Shown here in pieces: positions 10,520 to 24,572 of a stretch of DNA of 64,000 nucleotides. Where the stretch lies: the NCBI RefSeq assembly GCF_051401765.1, contig NW_027480504.1, positions 1,674,001-1,738,000 on the forward strand, read 5' to 3'. The position numbers were made by a program, and so were the translations under genes. Position 1 is the stretch's first letter. Each line of letters begins with the position of its first letter. Origin of the DNA: Calliopsis andreniformis (Eukaryota > Arthropoda > Insecta > Hymenoptera > Andrenidae). The notes beneath the pieces are model-generated. The model searched no databases. It was not told the DNA's origin and was given only the letters and a program-made list of their open reading frames with translations.

Positions 10520-12880
10520 ATCCACAATCCTCAATCCTCAGGCATCAATACTCAATCTTCAATACTCAATCCTCAATCCTCAATCCTCAATCCTCAACCC
10601 TCAATCCTCATTCCTCAAACCTCAATCCTCAACCCTCAGTCCTCATCCTCAATTCTCAATTCTCAATCCTCAATCCTCAATCCTCAATCTTCAATCCCCA
10701 ATCAGAAATCTCCAATCCTAGATCCTCAATCCCCAATCTACAATCCTTAATCCTCAATCCTCAGTCATAAATCCTCAATCTTCAATACTCAATCGTCAAT
10801 CCTCAGTCCTCAATATTCAATCCTCAATCCACAATCCTCAATATTCAATCCTCAATACTCAAACTTCAATCCTCAATCCTTAATCCTCAATCCTCAATCC
10901 TCAATCCTCAGTCATAAATCCTCAATCTTCAATCCCCAATAATCAATTTCCAATCCTAGATCCTCAATCCCCAATCCTCAATCCTTAATCCTCAATCTTC
11001 AATCCTCAATCGCCAATCCTCAATCTTCAATCCTCAATACTCAACCATCAATCCTCAATTCTCAATACTCAATAGAACATCATGAATTCTCATGGTTCAA
11101 TACTCAATTCAGAATATTCAATAATCAAATCTCAAACTTCAAGCATCAGTTCCCAACACTGAATCCTCAACACTCAGGCCTCTCTCTTCAATCCTACATC
11201 CACAACCCTCACACCTCAAGCGGCAATCCTCAATACCCAACCCTCAATCCTCAATACTCAACCCTCAATCCTCAATCCCCAATCCTCAATCCTCAATCCT
11301 CAATCCTCAGTCATAAATCCTCAATCTTCAGTACTCAATCGTCAATCCTCAGTCCTCGATCCTCAATCCTCAATTCTCGTACCTCAAACCTCAATCCTCA
11401 ACCCTCAGGCTTCATCCTCAATTCTCAATTCTCAATTCTCAATTCTCAATCCTCAATCCTCAATCTTCAATCCCCAATAATCAATCTCCAATCCTAGATC
11501 CTCAATCCCAAATCCTCAATGCTTAATCCTCAATCTTCAATCCTCAATCGCCAGTCCTCAATCTTGAATCCTCTATGCTCAATCCTCAATCCTCAGCCTC
11601 AGTCCTCAATCCTCAATCCTCAATCCTCAAACCTCAATCCTCAACCGTCAGTCCTCGTCCTCAATCCTCAACCCTCAATCCTCAATCCTCAGTCTTCAAT
11701 CATCAATAATTAATCTTCAATCCTCAATCATCAATCCTCAATCCTCAATCCTCAATCCTCAATATTCAACGCTCAACCCTCAACCATCAATCCTCAATAC
11801 TCAAACATCAATCCTCAATTCTCAATACTCAATAGAACATCCTGAATTCTCATGGTTCAATACTCAATTCAGAATATTCAGTAATCATATCTCAAACCTC
11901 AAGCATCAATTCTCAACACTCAATCCTCAACACTCAGGCCTCTCTCTTCAATCCTACATCCTCAACCCTCAAACCTCAAGCGTCAATCCTCAATACCCAA
12001 TCCTCAATCCTCAATCATCAATCCTCAATCCTCAATCCTCAATACTCAATCTTCAATCCTCAATCCTCAATCCTCAATCCTCAACCCTCAATCCTAAAAC
12101 ATCAATCCTCAATCTTCAATACTCAATCCTCAATCCTCTATCCTCAATCCTCAATACTCAACCATCAATCCTCAACTCTCAATGCTCAATACAATATCCT
12201 GAATTCTCAGGATTCTATAGTCAAACCTCAATCCTCAACCCTCAGCCCTCATTCTCAATCCTCAATCCTCAATCCTCAATCCTCAATCCTCAATTCTCAA
12301 TCCTCAATCCTCAGTCCTCAGACCTCAAACCTCAATCCTGAACTCTCAGCCCTCATCCTCAATCCTCAATCCTCAATCCTCAATCCTCAGTCTTCAATCC
12401 TCAATCCTCAATCCTCAATCCTCAATTCTCAATCTTCAATCCTCAATAATCAATCTCCAATCATAGATCCCCAACCCCCAATCTTCAATCCTTAATCCTC
12501 AATCCTCAATCCTCAATCCTCAATTCTCAATCTTCAATACTCAATACTCAATCTTCAATCCCCAATCCTCAATCCTCCATCCTCAATCCCCATTCCTCAA
12601 ACCTCAATCATCAACCCTCAGTCCTCAGTCCACATCCTCAATTCTCAATTCTCAATCCTCAATCGTCAATCCTCAATCTTCAGTCCTCAATAATCAATCT
12701 CCAATCCTAGATCCTCAATCCCCAATCTTCAATCCTTAATCCTCAATCCTCAATCCTCAATCCTCAATCCTCAATCCTCAATCCTCAATACTCAATCCAC
12801 AATCCTCAATCCTCAGGCATCAATACTCAATCTTCAATACTCAATCCTCAATCCTCAATCCTCAATCCTCAATCCTCAAT
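10520..12880. repeat. 2.4-kb duplicate of 14023-16383
   Basis: The offset is 3,503 bp at every landmark checked: the odd unit run CAATCAGAAATC at 10701/14204, both E cores, the V block and the GAATTC sites. Single-base differences are few, for example CATCAGTTCCC near 11147 against CATCAATTCCC in the partner. The spacer between the two copies (12,880-14,023) is also heptamer repeat but in a different variant order. Confidence 0.92.
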
Positions 12881-14022
12881 CCTCAATCCTCAATACTCAA
12901 TAATCAATCCTGAATCCTCAATGTTCTATACTCAATACCCAATCCTCAATCTTCAATCCTCAATCTTCAATCATCAATTCTCAATCCCCAATCCACAATC
13001 CTCAGGCCTCAAACATCAATATTCAACCCTCAGTACTCAACCTTCAATCCTTAATCCACAATCCTCAATCCTCAATCCTCAGTCATAAATCCTCAATCTA
13101 AAATACTCAATCGTCAATCCTCAATCTAAAATACTCAATCGTCAATCCTCAATCCTCCATCCTCAATATTCAATCCTCAATACTCAATCTTCAATCCTCT
13201 ATCCTCAATCCTCAATCCTCAATCCTCAATCCTCAGTCCTCAATCCTCAATCCTGAATCCTCAAACCTCAACCCTCAACCGTCAGTCCTCATCCTCCATC
13301 CTCAATCCTCAATCCTCAATCCTCAATCTTCAATCCTCAATGCTCAATACTCAATCCTCAATCCTGAATACTCAATCTGCAATCCTCAATACCCAATCCT
13401 CAATCTTCAATCCTCAATCCTCAATCCTCAATCCTCAATACTCAATCCTCAATCCTGAATCCTCAATCTTCAATCCTCAATACCCAATCCTCAATCTTCA
13501 ATCCTCAATCCTCAATCATCAATTCTCAATCTTTAATCCACAATCCTCAGGCCTCAAACATCAATATTACGCCCTCAGTACTCGTCCTCAATCCTCAATC
13601 CTCAATCCTCAACCCTCAACCCTCATTCCTCAAACCTCAATCCTCAACCGTCCGTCCTCATCCTCCATCCTCCATCCTCAATCCTCAATCCTCAATACTC
13701 AATCTTCAATCCTCAATCCTCAATCCTTAATCCTCAATACTCAATCCTCAATCCTCAATCCTCAATATTCAATCCTCAGTAGTCAATCTTCAATCCTCAA
13801 TCCTCAATCCTCAATTCACAATCCTCAATGCTCAATCCTCGGTCATAAATCCTCAATCTTCAATACTCAATCGTGAATCCTCAGACCTCAATCCTCAATC
13901 CTCAATCCTCAATCCTCAAGCCTCAATCCTCAATCCTCAACCCTCAATCCTCATTCCTCAAACCTCAATCCTCAACCCTCAGTCCTCATCCTCAATTCTC
14001 AATTCTCAATCCTCAATCCTCA

Positions 14023-16383
14023 ATACACAATCCTCAATCCTCAGGCATCAATACTCAATCTTCAATACTCAATCCTCAATCCTCAATCCTCAATCCTCAA
14101 CCCTCAATCCTCATTCCTCAAACCTCAATCCTCAACCCTCAGTCCTCATCCTCAATTCTCAATTCTCAATCCTCAATCCTCAATCCTCAATATTCAATCC
14201 CCAATCAGAAATCTCCAATCCTAGATCCTCAATCCCCAATCTACAATCCTTAATCCTCAATCCTCAGTCATAAATCCTCAATCTTCAATACTCAATCGTC
14301 AATCCTCAGTCCTCAATATTCAATCCTCAATCCACAATCCTCAATATTCAATCCTCAATACTCAAACTTCAATCCTCAATCCTTAATCCTCAATCCTCAA
14401 TCCTCAATCCTCAGTCATAAATCCTCAATCTTCAATCCCCAATAATCAATTTCCAATCCTAGATCCTCAATCCCCAATCCTCAATCCTTAATCCTCAATC
14501 TTCAATCCTCAATCGCCAATCCTCAATCTTCAATCCTCAATACTCAACCATCAATCCTCAATTCTCAATACTCAATAGAACATCATGAATTCTCATGGTT
14601 CAATACTCAATTCAGAATATTCAATAATCAAATCTCAAACCTCAAGCATCAATTCCCAACACTGAATCCTCAACACTCAGGCCTCTCTCTTCAATCCTAC
14701 ATCCACAACCCTCACACCTCAAGCGGCAATCCTCAATACCCAACCCTCAATCCTCAATACTCAGCCCTCAATCCTCAATCCCCAATCCTCAATCCTCAAT
14801 CCTCAATCCTCAGTCATAAATCCTCAATCTTCAGTACTCAATCGTCAATCCTCAGTCCTCGATCCTCAATCCTCAATTCTCGTACCTCAAACCTCAATCC
14901 TCAACCCTCAGGCTTCATCCTCAATTCTCAATTCTCAATTCTCAATTCTCAATCCTCAATCCTCAACCTTCAATCCCCAATAATCAATCTCCAATCCTAG
15001 ATCCTCAATCCCAAATCCTCAATGCTTAATCCTCAATCTTCAATCCTCAATCGCCAGTCCTCAATCTTGAATCCTCTATGCTCAATCCTCAATCCTCAGC
15101 CTCAGTCCTCAATCCTCAATCCTCAATCCTCAAACCTCAATCCTCAACCGTCAGTCCTCGTCCTCAATCCTCAACCCTCAATCCTCAATCCTCAATCTTC
15201 AATCATCAATAATTAATCTTCAATCCTCAATCATCAATCCTCAATCCTCAATCCTCAATCCTCAATATTCAACGCTCAACCCTCAACCATCAATCCTCAA
15301 TACTCAAACATCAATCCTCAATTCTCAATACTCAATAGAACATCCTGAATTCTCATGGTTCAATACTCAATTCAGAATATTCAGTAATCATATCTCAAAC
15401 CTCAAGCATCAATTCTCAACACTCAATCCTCAACACTCAGGCCTCTCTCTTCAATCCTACATCCTCAACCCTCAAACCTCAAGCGTCAATCCTCAATACC
15501 CAATCCTCAATCCTCAATCATCAATCCTCAATCCTCAATCCTCAATACTCAATCTTCAATCCTCAATCCTCAATCCTCAATCCTCAACCCTCAATCCTAA
15601 AACATCAATCCTCAATCTTCAATACTCAATCCTCAATCCTCTATCCTCAATCCTCAATACTCAACCATCAATCCTCAACTCTCAATGCTCAATACAATAT
15701 CCTGAATTCTCAGGATTCTATAGTCAAACCTCAATCCTCAACCCTCAGCCCTCATTCTCAATCCTCAATCCTCAATCCTCAATCCTCAATCCTCAATTCT
15801 CAATCCTCAATCCTCAGTCCTCACACCTCAAACCTCAATCCTGAACTCTCAGCCCTCATCCTCAATCCTCAATCCTCAATCCTCAATCCTCAATCCTCAG
15901 TCTTCAATCCTCAATCCTCAATCCTCAATCCTCAATTCTCAATCTTCAATCCTCAATAATCAATCTCCAATCATAGATCCCCAACCCCCAATCTTCAATC
16001 CTTAATCCTCAATCCTCAATCCTCAATCCTCAATTCTCAATCTTCAATACTCAATACTCAATCTTCAATCCCCAATCCTCAATCCTCCATCCTCAATCCT
16101 CATTCCTCAAACCTCAATCATCAACCCTCAGTCCTCAGTCCACATCCTCAATTCTCAATTCTCAATCCTCAATCGTCAATCCTCAATCTTCAGTCCTCAA
16201 TAATCAATCTCCAATCCTAGATCCTCAATCCCCAATCTTCAATCCTTAATCCTCAATCCTCAATCCTCAATCCTCAATCCTCAATCCTCAATCCTCAATA
16301 CTCAATCCACAATCCTCAATCCTCAGGCATCAATACTCAATCTTCAATACTCAATCCTCAATCCTCAATCCTCAATCCTCAAT
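14023..16383. repeat. 2.4-kb duplicate of 10520-12880
   Basis: This is the right copy of the 3,503-bp-offset pair. It has the same order: N block, E core, V block, CAGCCT unit, second E core, W core with hairpin, N block with CATAGATCC. It ends near 16383, where the right copy continues into a CATTCCT-CAAACCT stretch that the left copy lacks. Confidence 0.92.
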
Positions 16384-17039
16384 CCTCAACCCTCAATCCT
16401 CATTCCTCAAACCTCAATCCTCAACCCTCAGTCCTCATCCTCAATACCCAATCCTGAATCTTCAATCCTCAATCCTCAATCATCAATTCTCAATCCTTAA
16501 TCCACAATACTCAGGCCTCAAACATCAATATCCCACCCTCAGTACTCGTCCTCAGTCCTCAATCCTCAATCCTCAACCCTCAATCCTCATTCCTCAAACC
16601 TCAATCCTCAACCGTCCGTCCTCATCCTCCATCCTCCATCCTCAATCCTCAATCCTCAATACTCAATCTTCAATCCTCAATCCTCAATCCTCAATCCTCA
16701 ATACTCAATAATCAATCCTGAATCCTCAATGTTCTATACTCAATACCCAATCCTCAATCTTCAATCCTCAATCTTCAATCATCAATTCTCAATCCCCAAT
16801 CCACAATCCTCAGGCCTCAAACATCAATATTCAACCCTCAGTACTCAACCTTCAATCCTCAATCCACAATCCTCAATCCTCAATCCTCAGTCATAAATCC
16901 TCAATCTAAAATACTCAATCGTCAATCCTCAATCTAAAATACTCAATCGTCAATCCTCAATCCTCCATCCTCAATATTCAATCCTCAATACTCAATCTTC
17001 AATCCTCTATCCTCAATCCTCAATCCTCAATCCTCAATC

Positions 17040-18971
17040 CTCAGTCCTCAAACCTCAATCCTGAATCCACAATCCTGAATCCTCAACCTTCAGACCTCAG
17101 TCCTCAACAATCAGTCGTCAATTCTCAATCCTCAATAGAATATCGTCAATTCACACCTTTCAATACTCAATACTCAATCTGCAATCTTAAAGTCTCTATC
17201 CACAAACTTCAATTCTCATCACTCAACCCTCAACACTCAGTCCCCCATCCTCAATCTTCAATCCTCAATCCTCAATCCTCAATTCTCAATCCTAAATCCT
17301 CAGTCCTCAGACCTCAAACCTCAATCCTCAATAATCAATCTCCAATCCTCAATCCTCAGTCCTCAAACATCAATCCTGAATCCTCAATCCTGAATCCTCA
17401 ATCTTCAGCCCTCAGTCCTCAACAATCAGTTGTCAATCCTCAATCCTCAATGGAATATCGTCAATTCACAGATTTCAATACTCAATACTCAATCTGCAGT
17501 CTTCAAGTCTCTATCCTCAAACATCAATTCTCATCACTCAACCCTCAACACTCAGTCCCCAATCCTCAATCTTGAATCCTCAATCCTCAATAATCAATTC
17601 TCAATCCTCAATCCTCAGTCCTCAGACCTCAAACCTCAATCCTGAACTCTCAGCCCTCATCCTCAATCCTCAATCCTCAATCCTCAGTCTTCAATCCTCA
17701 ATCCTCAATCCTCAATCCTCAATTCTCAATCTTCAATCCTCAATAATCAATCTCCAATCATAGATCCCCAATCCCCAAACTTCAATCCTTAATCCACAAT
17801 CCTCAATCCTCAATCCTCAATTCTCAATCCTCAATCCTTAATCCTCAATACTCAATCCTCAATCCTCAATCCTCAATATTCAATCCTCAGTAGTCAATCT
17901 TCAATCCTCAATCCTCAATCCTCAATTCTCAATCCTCAATCCTCAATCCTCGGTCATAAATCCTCAATCTTCAATACTCAATCGTGAATCCTCAGACCTC
18001 AATCCTCAATCCTCAATCCTCAATCCTCAAGCCTCAATCCTCAATCCTCAATCCTCAATCCTCAATCCTCAATCCTCAATCCTCAATGTTCAATCCGCAA
18101 TACCCAATCCTCAATCATCAATCCTCAATTCTCAATCCTCAAACCTCAATTCTCAATACTCAGTCCTCAATTCTCAGTCCTCAAACCTCAATCCTGAATC
18201 CACAATCCTGAATCCTCAACCTTCAGACCTCAGTCCTCAACAATCAGTCGTCAATTCTCAATCCTCAATAGAATATCGTCAATTCACACCTTTCAATACT
18301 CAATACTCAATCTGCAATCTTAAAGTCTCTATCCACAAACTTCAATTCTCATCACTCAACCCTCAACACTCAGTCCCCCATCCTCAATCTTCAATCCTCA
18401 ATCCTCAATCCTCAATTCTCAATCCTAAATACTCAGTCCTCAGACCTCAAACCTCAATCCTCAATAATCAATCTCCAATCCTCAATCCTCAGTCCTGAAA
18501 CATCAATCCTGAATCCTCAATCCTGAATCCTCAATCTTCAGCCCTCAGTCCTCAACAATCAGTTGTCAATCCTCAATCCTCAATGGAATATCGTCAATTC
18601 ACAGATTTCAATACTCAATACTCAATCTGCAGTCTTCAAGTCTCTATCCTCAAACATCAATTCTCATCACTCAACCCTCAACACTCAGTCCCCAATCCTC
18701 AATCTTCAATCCTCAATCCTCAATAATCAATTCTCAATCCTCAATCCTCAGTCCTCAGACCTCAAACCTCAATCCTGAACTCTCAGCTCTCATCCTCAAT
18801 CCTCAATCCTCAATCCTCAATCCTCAATCCTCAGTCTTCAATCCTCAGTCTTCAATCCTCAATCCTCAATCCTCAATCCTCAATTCTCAATCTTCAATCC
18901 TCAATAATCAATCTCCAATCATAGATCCCCAATCCCCAAACTTCAATCCTTAATCCACAATCCTCAATCCT
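17040..18971. repeat. Q+P pair present twice, offset 1,133 bp
   Basis: The segment 17,040-17,810 (Q core at 17133, P core at 17448) recurs at 18,173-18,971 (Q at 18266, P at 18581). The offset grows from 1,133 to 1,161 bp because the second copy has four extra heptamers after the P core. About 360 bp of ordinary units (17,810-18,172) separates the copies. These Q cores differ from all others in reading ATATCGT instead of ATATCAT, which makes them intermediate between P and Q. Confidence 0.9.
17448..17559. repeat. P core, haplotype P1 (copies 17448 and 18581)
   Basis: A 112-bp segment of 16 in-phase units, beginning CAATGGA-ATATCGT and containing CAGATTT and CAATCTG-CAGTCTT, and ending CAACACT-CAGTCCC. 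It carries a CTGCAG (PstI) site 46 bp from its start, here at 17494-17499. P1 reads CAATACT-CAATACT before the site and CTTCAAGTC after it. It aligns unit by unit with the W core over its first ten units, for example at the shared ATATC and CAATACT units. Confidence 0.9.
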
Positions 18972-20224
18972 CAATCCGCAATCCTCAATCCTCATTCCTC
19001 AAACCTCAATCCTCAACCCTCAGTCCTCATCCTCAATTCTCAATTCTCAATCCTCAATCCTCAATCCTCAATCTTCAATCCTCAATAATCAATCTCCAAT
19101 CCTAGATCCTCAATCCCCAATCTTCAATCCTTAATCCTCAATCCTCAATCCTCAATCCTCAATCCTCAATCCTCAATCCTCAATCCTCAACCCTCAATCC
19201 TCATTCCTCAAACATCAATCCTCAACCATCAGTCCTCATCCTCAATTCTCAATCCTCAACCCTCAATCCTCAATCCTCAATCTTCAATCCTCAATAATCG
19301 ATCTCCAATCCTAGATCCTCAATCCCCGATCTTCAATCCTTAATCCTCAATCTTCAATCCTCAATCCCCATTCATCATCTTCAATCCTCAATGCTCAATC
19401 CTCAATCCTCAATCCTCAATCCTCAATCCTCAATCCTCAATCCTCAACACTCAATCTGCAATCCTCAATCCTCAATCCTCAGTCCTCAATGCTCATTCTT
19501 CAATCCTCAATACACAATCCTCAATCCTCAATCCTCAATCCTCAATCTTCAATCCTCAATCCTCAATCCTCAATCCTCAATTCTCAACCTTCAATCCTCA
19601 ATACTCAATCCTCATACTCAATTCTCAATTCTCAATCCTCAATCCTCAATCCTCAATCTTCAACCCACAATAATCAATCTCCAACCCTAGATCCTCAATC
19701 CCCAATCTTCAATCCTTAAACCTCAATCTTCAATCCTCAATCCTCAATCCTCAATTCTCAATCCTCAATCCTCAGTCCTCAGACCTCAAAACTCAATCCT
19801 CAATAATCAATCTCCAATCCTATATGCTCAAACCTCAATCCTCAATACCCAATCTTCAATCCTCAATAATCAATCTCCAATCCTAGGTCCTCAATCCGCA
19901 ATCCTCAATCCTCGATCCTCAATCCTCAATCCTCATTCTTCAATCCTCAATACCCAATCCTCAATCTTCAATCCTCAATCCTCAATCCTCAATTCTCAAT
20001 CCTCAATCCTCAATCCTCATTCCTCAAACATCAATCCTCAACCATCGGTCCTCATCCTCAATTCTCAATCCTCAATCCTCAATCCTCAATCCTCAATCTT
20101 CAATCCTCAATAATCGATCTCCAATCCTAGATCCTAAATCCCCGATCTTCAATCCTTAATCCTCAATCTTCAATCCTCAATCCCCAGGCATCATCTTCAA
20201 TCCTCAATTCTCAATCCTCAATCC
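18972..20224. repeat. Ordinary heptamer stretch with N blocks
   Basis: No W, E, P, Q or V element is seen here. The stretch consists of near-consensus units, with N blocks near 19103, 19311, 19688 and 19880 and a 6-bp CATCCT or CATACT unit ahead of several of them. The 99- and 76-codon frames at 19391-19719 overlap each other and are read from the same units in different phases, so they are not genes. Confidence 0.8.
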
Positions 20225-21389
20225 TCAATCCTCAATCCTCAATCCTCAATCCTCAACACTCAATCTGCAATCCTCGATCCTCAATCCTCAATCCTCAATA
20301 CTCAATCCTCAATCCTCAGGCATCAATACTCAATCTTCAATACACAATCCTCAATCCTCAATCCTCAATCCTCAATCCTCAATCCTCAATCCTCAATCCT
20401 TAATCCTCAGGCATCAATACTCAATTCTCAATATTCAATGCTCAATCGTCAACCCTCAATCCACAATGCTCAACCTTCAATACTCAATACTCAATCTTCA
20501 ATCCTTAATCCACGATCCTCAATCCTCAATCCTCAACCCTCAATCCTCAATATTCAATCCTCAATACTCAATCCTCAATCTTCATTCCTCAATCCTCAAC
20601 TCTCAATCCTCAATCCTCAATCCTCAGACCTCAAATATCAATACTCAACCCTCAGTCCTCGTCCTCAATCCACAAGCCTCAATCCTCAATCCTCAATCAT
20701 CAATCATCAATATTCAATCTTCAGCCCTCAATCCTCGATCATCAATCCTCAATCCTCAATCCTCAATGATCAGTCCGCAATACCCAATCCTCAATCTTCA
20801 ATCCTCAATCCTCAATCCTCAATCCTCAATCCTCAATGCTCAATCCTCAATTCTCAGTCCTCAAACCTTCATCCTGAATCCACAATCCTGAATCCTCAAT
20901 CTTCAGACCTCAGTCCTCAACAATCAGTCGTCAATTCTCAATCCTCAATCGAATATCATCAATTCACACCTTTCAATACTCAATACTCAATCTGCAATCT
21001 TAAAATCTCTATCCACAAACTTCAATTCTCATCACTCTACCCTCAACACTCAGTCCCCCATCCTCAATCTTCAATCCTCAATCCTCAATCCTCAATTCTC
21101 AATCCTCTATCCTCAGTCCTCAGACCTCAAACCTCAATACTCAATAATCAATCTCCAATCCTAGATCCTCAATCCTCAATCCTCAATCCCCAATCTTCAA
21201 TCCTCAATAATTAATCTCCAATCCCAGGTCCTCAATCCGCAATCCTCAATCCTCAATCCTCAATCCTCATTCTTCAATCCTCAATACCCAATCATCAATC
21301 TTCAATCCTCAATCATCAGTCCTCAATTCTCACTCCTCAACCCTCAGTCCTCAGTCGTCAAACCTCAATCCCCGACCCTCAGCCCTCAT

Positions 21390-23303
21390 CCTCAATCCTC
21401 AGTCCTCAATCCTCAATCCTCAAACTTCAATCCTCTACCGTCAGTCCTCGTCCTCAATCCTCAAACCTCAATCCTCAATCCTCAGTATTCAATCATCAAT
21501 ACTCAATCTTCAATCCTCAACCCTCAATCCTCTATTCTCAATCCTCAATCCTCAATATTCAACACTCAATCTTCAATACTCAATCCTCAATCCTCAATCC
21601 TCAATCCTCAATCCTCAAACCTCAAACCTCATTCCTCAAACCTCAGACCTCAAACATCTATATTCAACCCTCAGTTCTCGTCCTCAATCCACAACCCTCA
21701 ACCCTCAATCCTCAGTCCTCAATCCCCAATCCTCAATCTTCAATCGTCAATCCTCAATCCTCAATCCTCAATCCTCAATCCTCAATCCTCAATCCTCAAT
21801 CCTCAATCTTCAATCCTCAATCCTCAATCCTCAATCCTCAATTCTCAACCTTCAATCCTCAATACTCAATCCTCATCCTCAATTCTCAATTCTCAAACCT
21901 CAATCCTCAATCCTCAATCTTCAATCCTCAATAATCAATCTCCGATCCTAGATCCTCAATCCACAATCTTCAATCCTTAATCCTCAATCTTCAATCCTCA
22001 ATCCCCAGTCATCAATCTTCAATCCTCAATGCTCAATCCTCAATCCTCAATCCTCAGTTCTCAACCCTCAATCCTCAATCCTCAAACCTCAATCCCCAAC
22101 CGTCAGTCCTCGTCCTCAATCTTCAATCCTCAATCCTCAATCCTCAATCCTCATTTCTCAACCTTCAATCCTCAATACTCAATCCTCATACTCAATTCTC
22201 AATTCTCAATCCTCAATCCTCAATCCTCAATCTTCAATCCTCAATAATCAATCTCCAACCCTAGATCCTCAATCCCCAATCTTCAATCCTTAAACCTCAA
22301 TCCTCAATCCTCAATCCTCAATCCTCAATCCTCAATCCTCAATACTCAATCCTCAGTCCTCAATCCTCAATCCTCAAACTTCAATCCTCTACCGTCAGTC
22401 CTCGTCCTCAATCCTCAAACCTCAATCCTCAATCCTCAGTATTCAATCATCAATACTCAATCTTCAATCCTCAATCCTCAATCCTCTATTCTCAATCCTC
22501 AATCCTCAATATTCAACACTCAATCTTCAATACTCAATCCTCAATCCTCAATCCTCAATCCTCAATCCTCAAACCTCAAACCTCATTCCTCAAACCTCAG
22601 ACCTCAAACATCTATATTCAACCCTCAGTTCTCGTCCTCAATCCACAACCCTCAACCCTCAATCCTCAGTCCTCAATCCCCAATCCTCAATCTTCAATCG
22701 TCAATCCTCAATCCTCAATCCTCAATCCTCAATCCTCAATCCTCAATCCTCAATCCTCAATCTTCAATCCTCAATCCTCAATCCTCAATCCTCAATTCTC
22801 AACCTTCAATCCTCAATACTCAATCCTCATCCTCAATTCTCAATTCTCAATCCTCAATCCTCAATCCTCAATCTTCAATCCTCAATAATCAATCTCCGAT
22901 CCTAGATCCTCAATCCACAATCTTCAATCCTTAATCCTCAATCTTCAATCCTCAATCCCCAGTCATCAATCTTCAATCCTCAATGCTCAATCCTCAATCC
23001 TCAATCCTCAGTTCTCAACCCTCAATCCTCAATCCTCAAACCTCAATCCCCAACCGTCAGTCCTCGTCCTCAATCTTCAATCCTCAATCCTCAATCCTCA
23101 ATCCTCATTTCTCAACCTTCAATCCTCAATACTCAATCCTCATACTCAATTCTCAATTCTCAATCCTCAATCCTCAATCCTCAATCTTCAATCCTCAATA
23201 ATCAATCTCCAACCCTAGATCCTCAATCACCAATCTTCAATCCTTAAACCTCAATCCTCAATCCTCAATCCTCAATCCTCAATCCTCAATCCTCAATACT
23301 CAA
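21390..23303. repeat. 954-bp tandem duplication
   Basis: Two abutting copies, about 21,390-22,343 and 22,344-23,303. Matching landmarks are CAAACTTCAA at 21421/22375 and the 72-codon frames at 22029 and 22983, which have the same translation. The corresponding place in the neighbouring 3.5-kb unit (25,860-26,810) has a single copy. 954 is 136 heptamers plus 2 bp, consistent with the 6-bp units inside each copy. Confidence 0.92.
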
Positions 23304-24460
23304 TCCTCAATCTTCAATCCTCAATCCTCAATCCTCAATCCTCAATTCTCAACCTTCAATCCTCAATACTCAATCCTCATACTCAATTCTCAATTCTCAA
23401 TCCTCAATCCTCAATCCTCAATCTTCAATCCTCAATAATCAATCTCCAACCCTAGATCCTCAATCCCCAATTTTCAATCCTTAAATCTCAATCTTCAATC
23501 CTCAATCCTCAATCCTCAATTCTCAATCCTCAATCCTCAGTCCTCAGACCTCAAAACTCAATCCTCAATAATCAATCTCCAATCCTATATGATCAATCCT
23601 CAATCCTCAATACCCAATCTTCAATCCTCAATAATCAATCTCCAATCCTAGGTCCTCAATCCGCAATCCTCAATCCTCGATCCTCAATCCTCATTCTTCA
23701 ATCCTCAATACCCAATCCTCAATCTTCAATCCTCAATCCTCAATCCTCAATTCTCAATCCTAAATCCTCAGTCCTCAGACCTCAAACCTCAATCCTCAAT
23801 AATCAATCTCCAATCCTCAATCCTCAGTCCTCAAACATCAATCCTGAATCCGCAATCTTCAATCCTCAATCCTCAATCCTCGATCCTCAATTCTCAACCT
23901 TCAATCCTCAATACTCAATCCTCATACTCAATTCTCAATTCTCAATCCTCAATCCTCAATCCTCAATCTTCAACCCTCAATAATCAATCTCCAACCCTAG
24001 ATCCTCAATCCCCAATCTTCAATCCTTAAAACTCAATCTTCAATCCTCAATCCTCAATCCTCAATTCTCAATCCTCAATCCTCAGTCCTCAGACCTCAAA
24101 ACTCAATCCTCAATAATCAATCTCCAATCCTATATGCTCAATCCTCAATCCTCAATACCCAATCTTCAATCCTCAATAATCAATCTCCAATCCTAGGTCC
24201 TCAATCCGCAATCCTCAATCCTCGATCCTCAATCCTCATTCTTCAATCCTCAATACCCAATCCTCAATCTTCAATCCTCAATACTCAATCCTCAATTCTC
24301 AATCCTAAATCCTCAGTCCTCAGACCTCAAACCTCAATCCTCAATAATCAATCTCCAATCCTCAATCCTCAGTCCTCAAACATCAATCCTGAATCCTCAA
24401 TCCTGAATCCTCAATCTTCAGCCCTCAGTCCTCAACAATCAGTTGTCAATCCTCAATCCT

Positions 24461-24572
24461 CAATGGAATATCGTCAATTCACAGATTTCAATACTCAATA
24501 CTCAATCTGCAGTCTTCCAGTCTCTATCCTCAAACATCAGTTCTCATCACTCAACCCTCAACACTCAGTCCC
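24461..24572. repeat. P core, haplotype P2 (copies 24461, 27972, 37233)
   Basis: The same 112-bp core with CTTCCAGTC in place of CTTCAAGTC downstream of CTGCAG. The three copies are linked by larger duplications: 24461 and 27972 by the 3,511-bp offset, 27972 and 37233 by the 9.26-kb offset. The copy at 24461 has CATCAGTTC where the other two have CATCAATTC. Confidence 0.9.

Larger units (their letters stand above)
9325..16700. repeat. Array zone 2: E-core zone with 3,503-bp-offset duplication
   Basis: All five E cores of the window are here (9325, 11070, 11830, 14573, 15333), with three CAGGATT-type W cores and two V blocks. 10520-12880 matches 14023-16383. The next part, 12,880-13,220, matches 16,690-17,030 at an offset of 3,808 bp. 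The right copy therefore carries roughly 300 bp of extra units between these matches. No P or Q core occurs before 17.1 kb in this zone. Confidence 0.85.
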
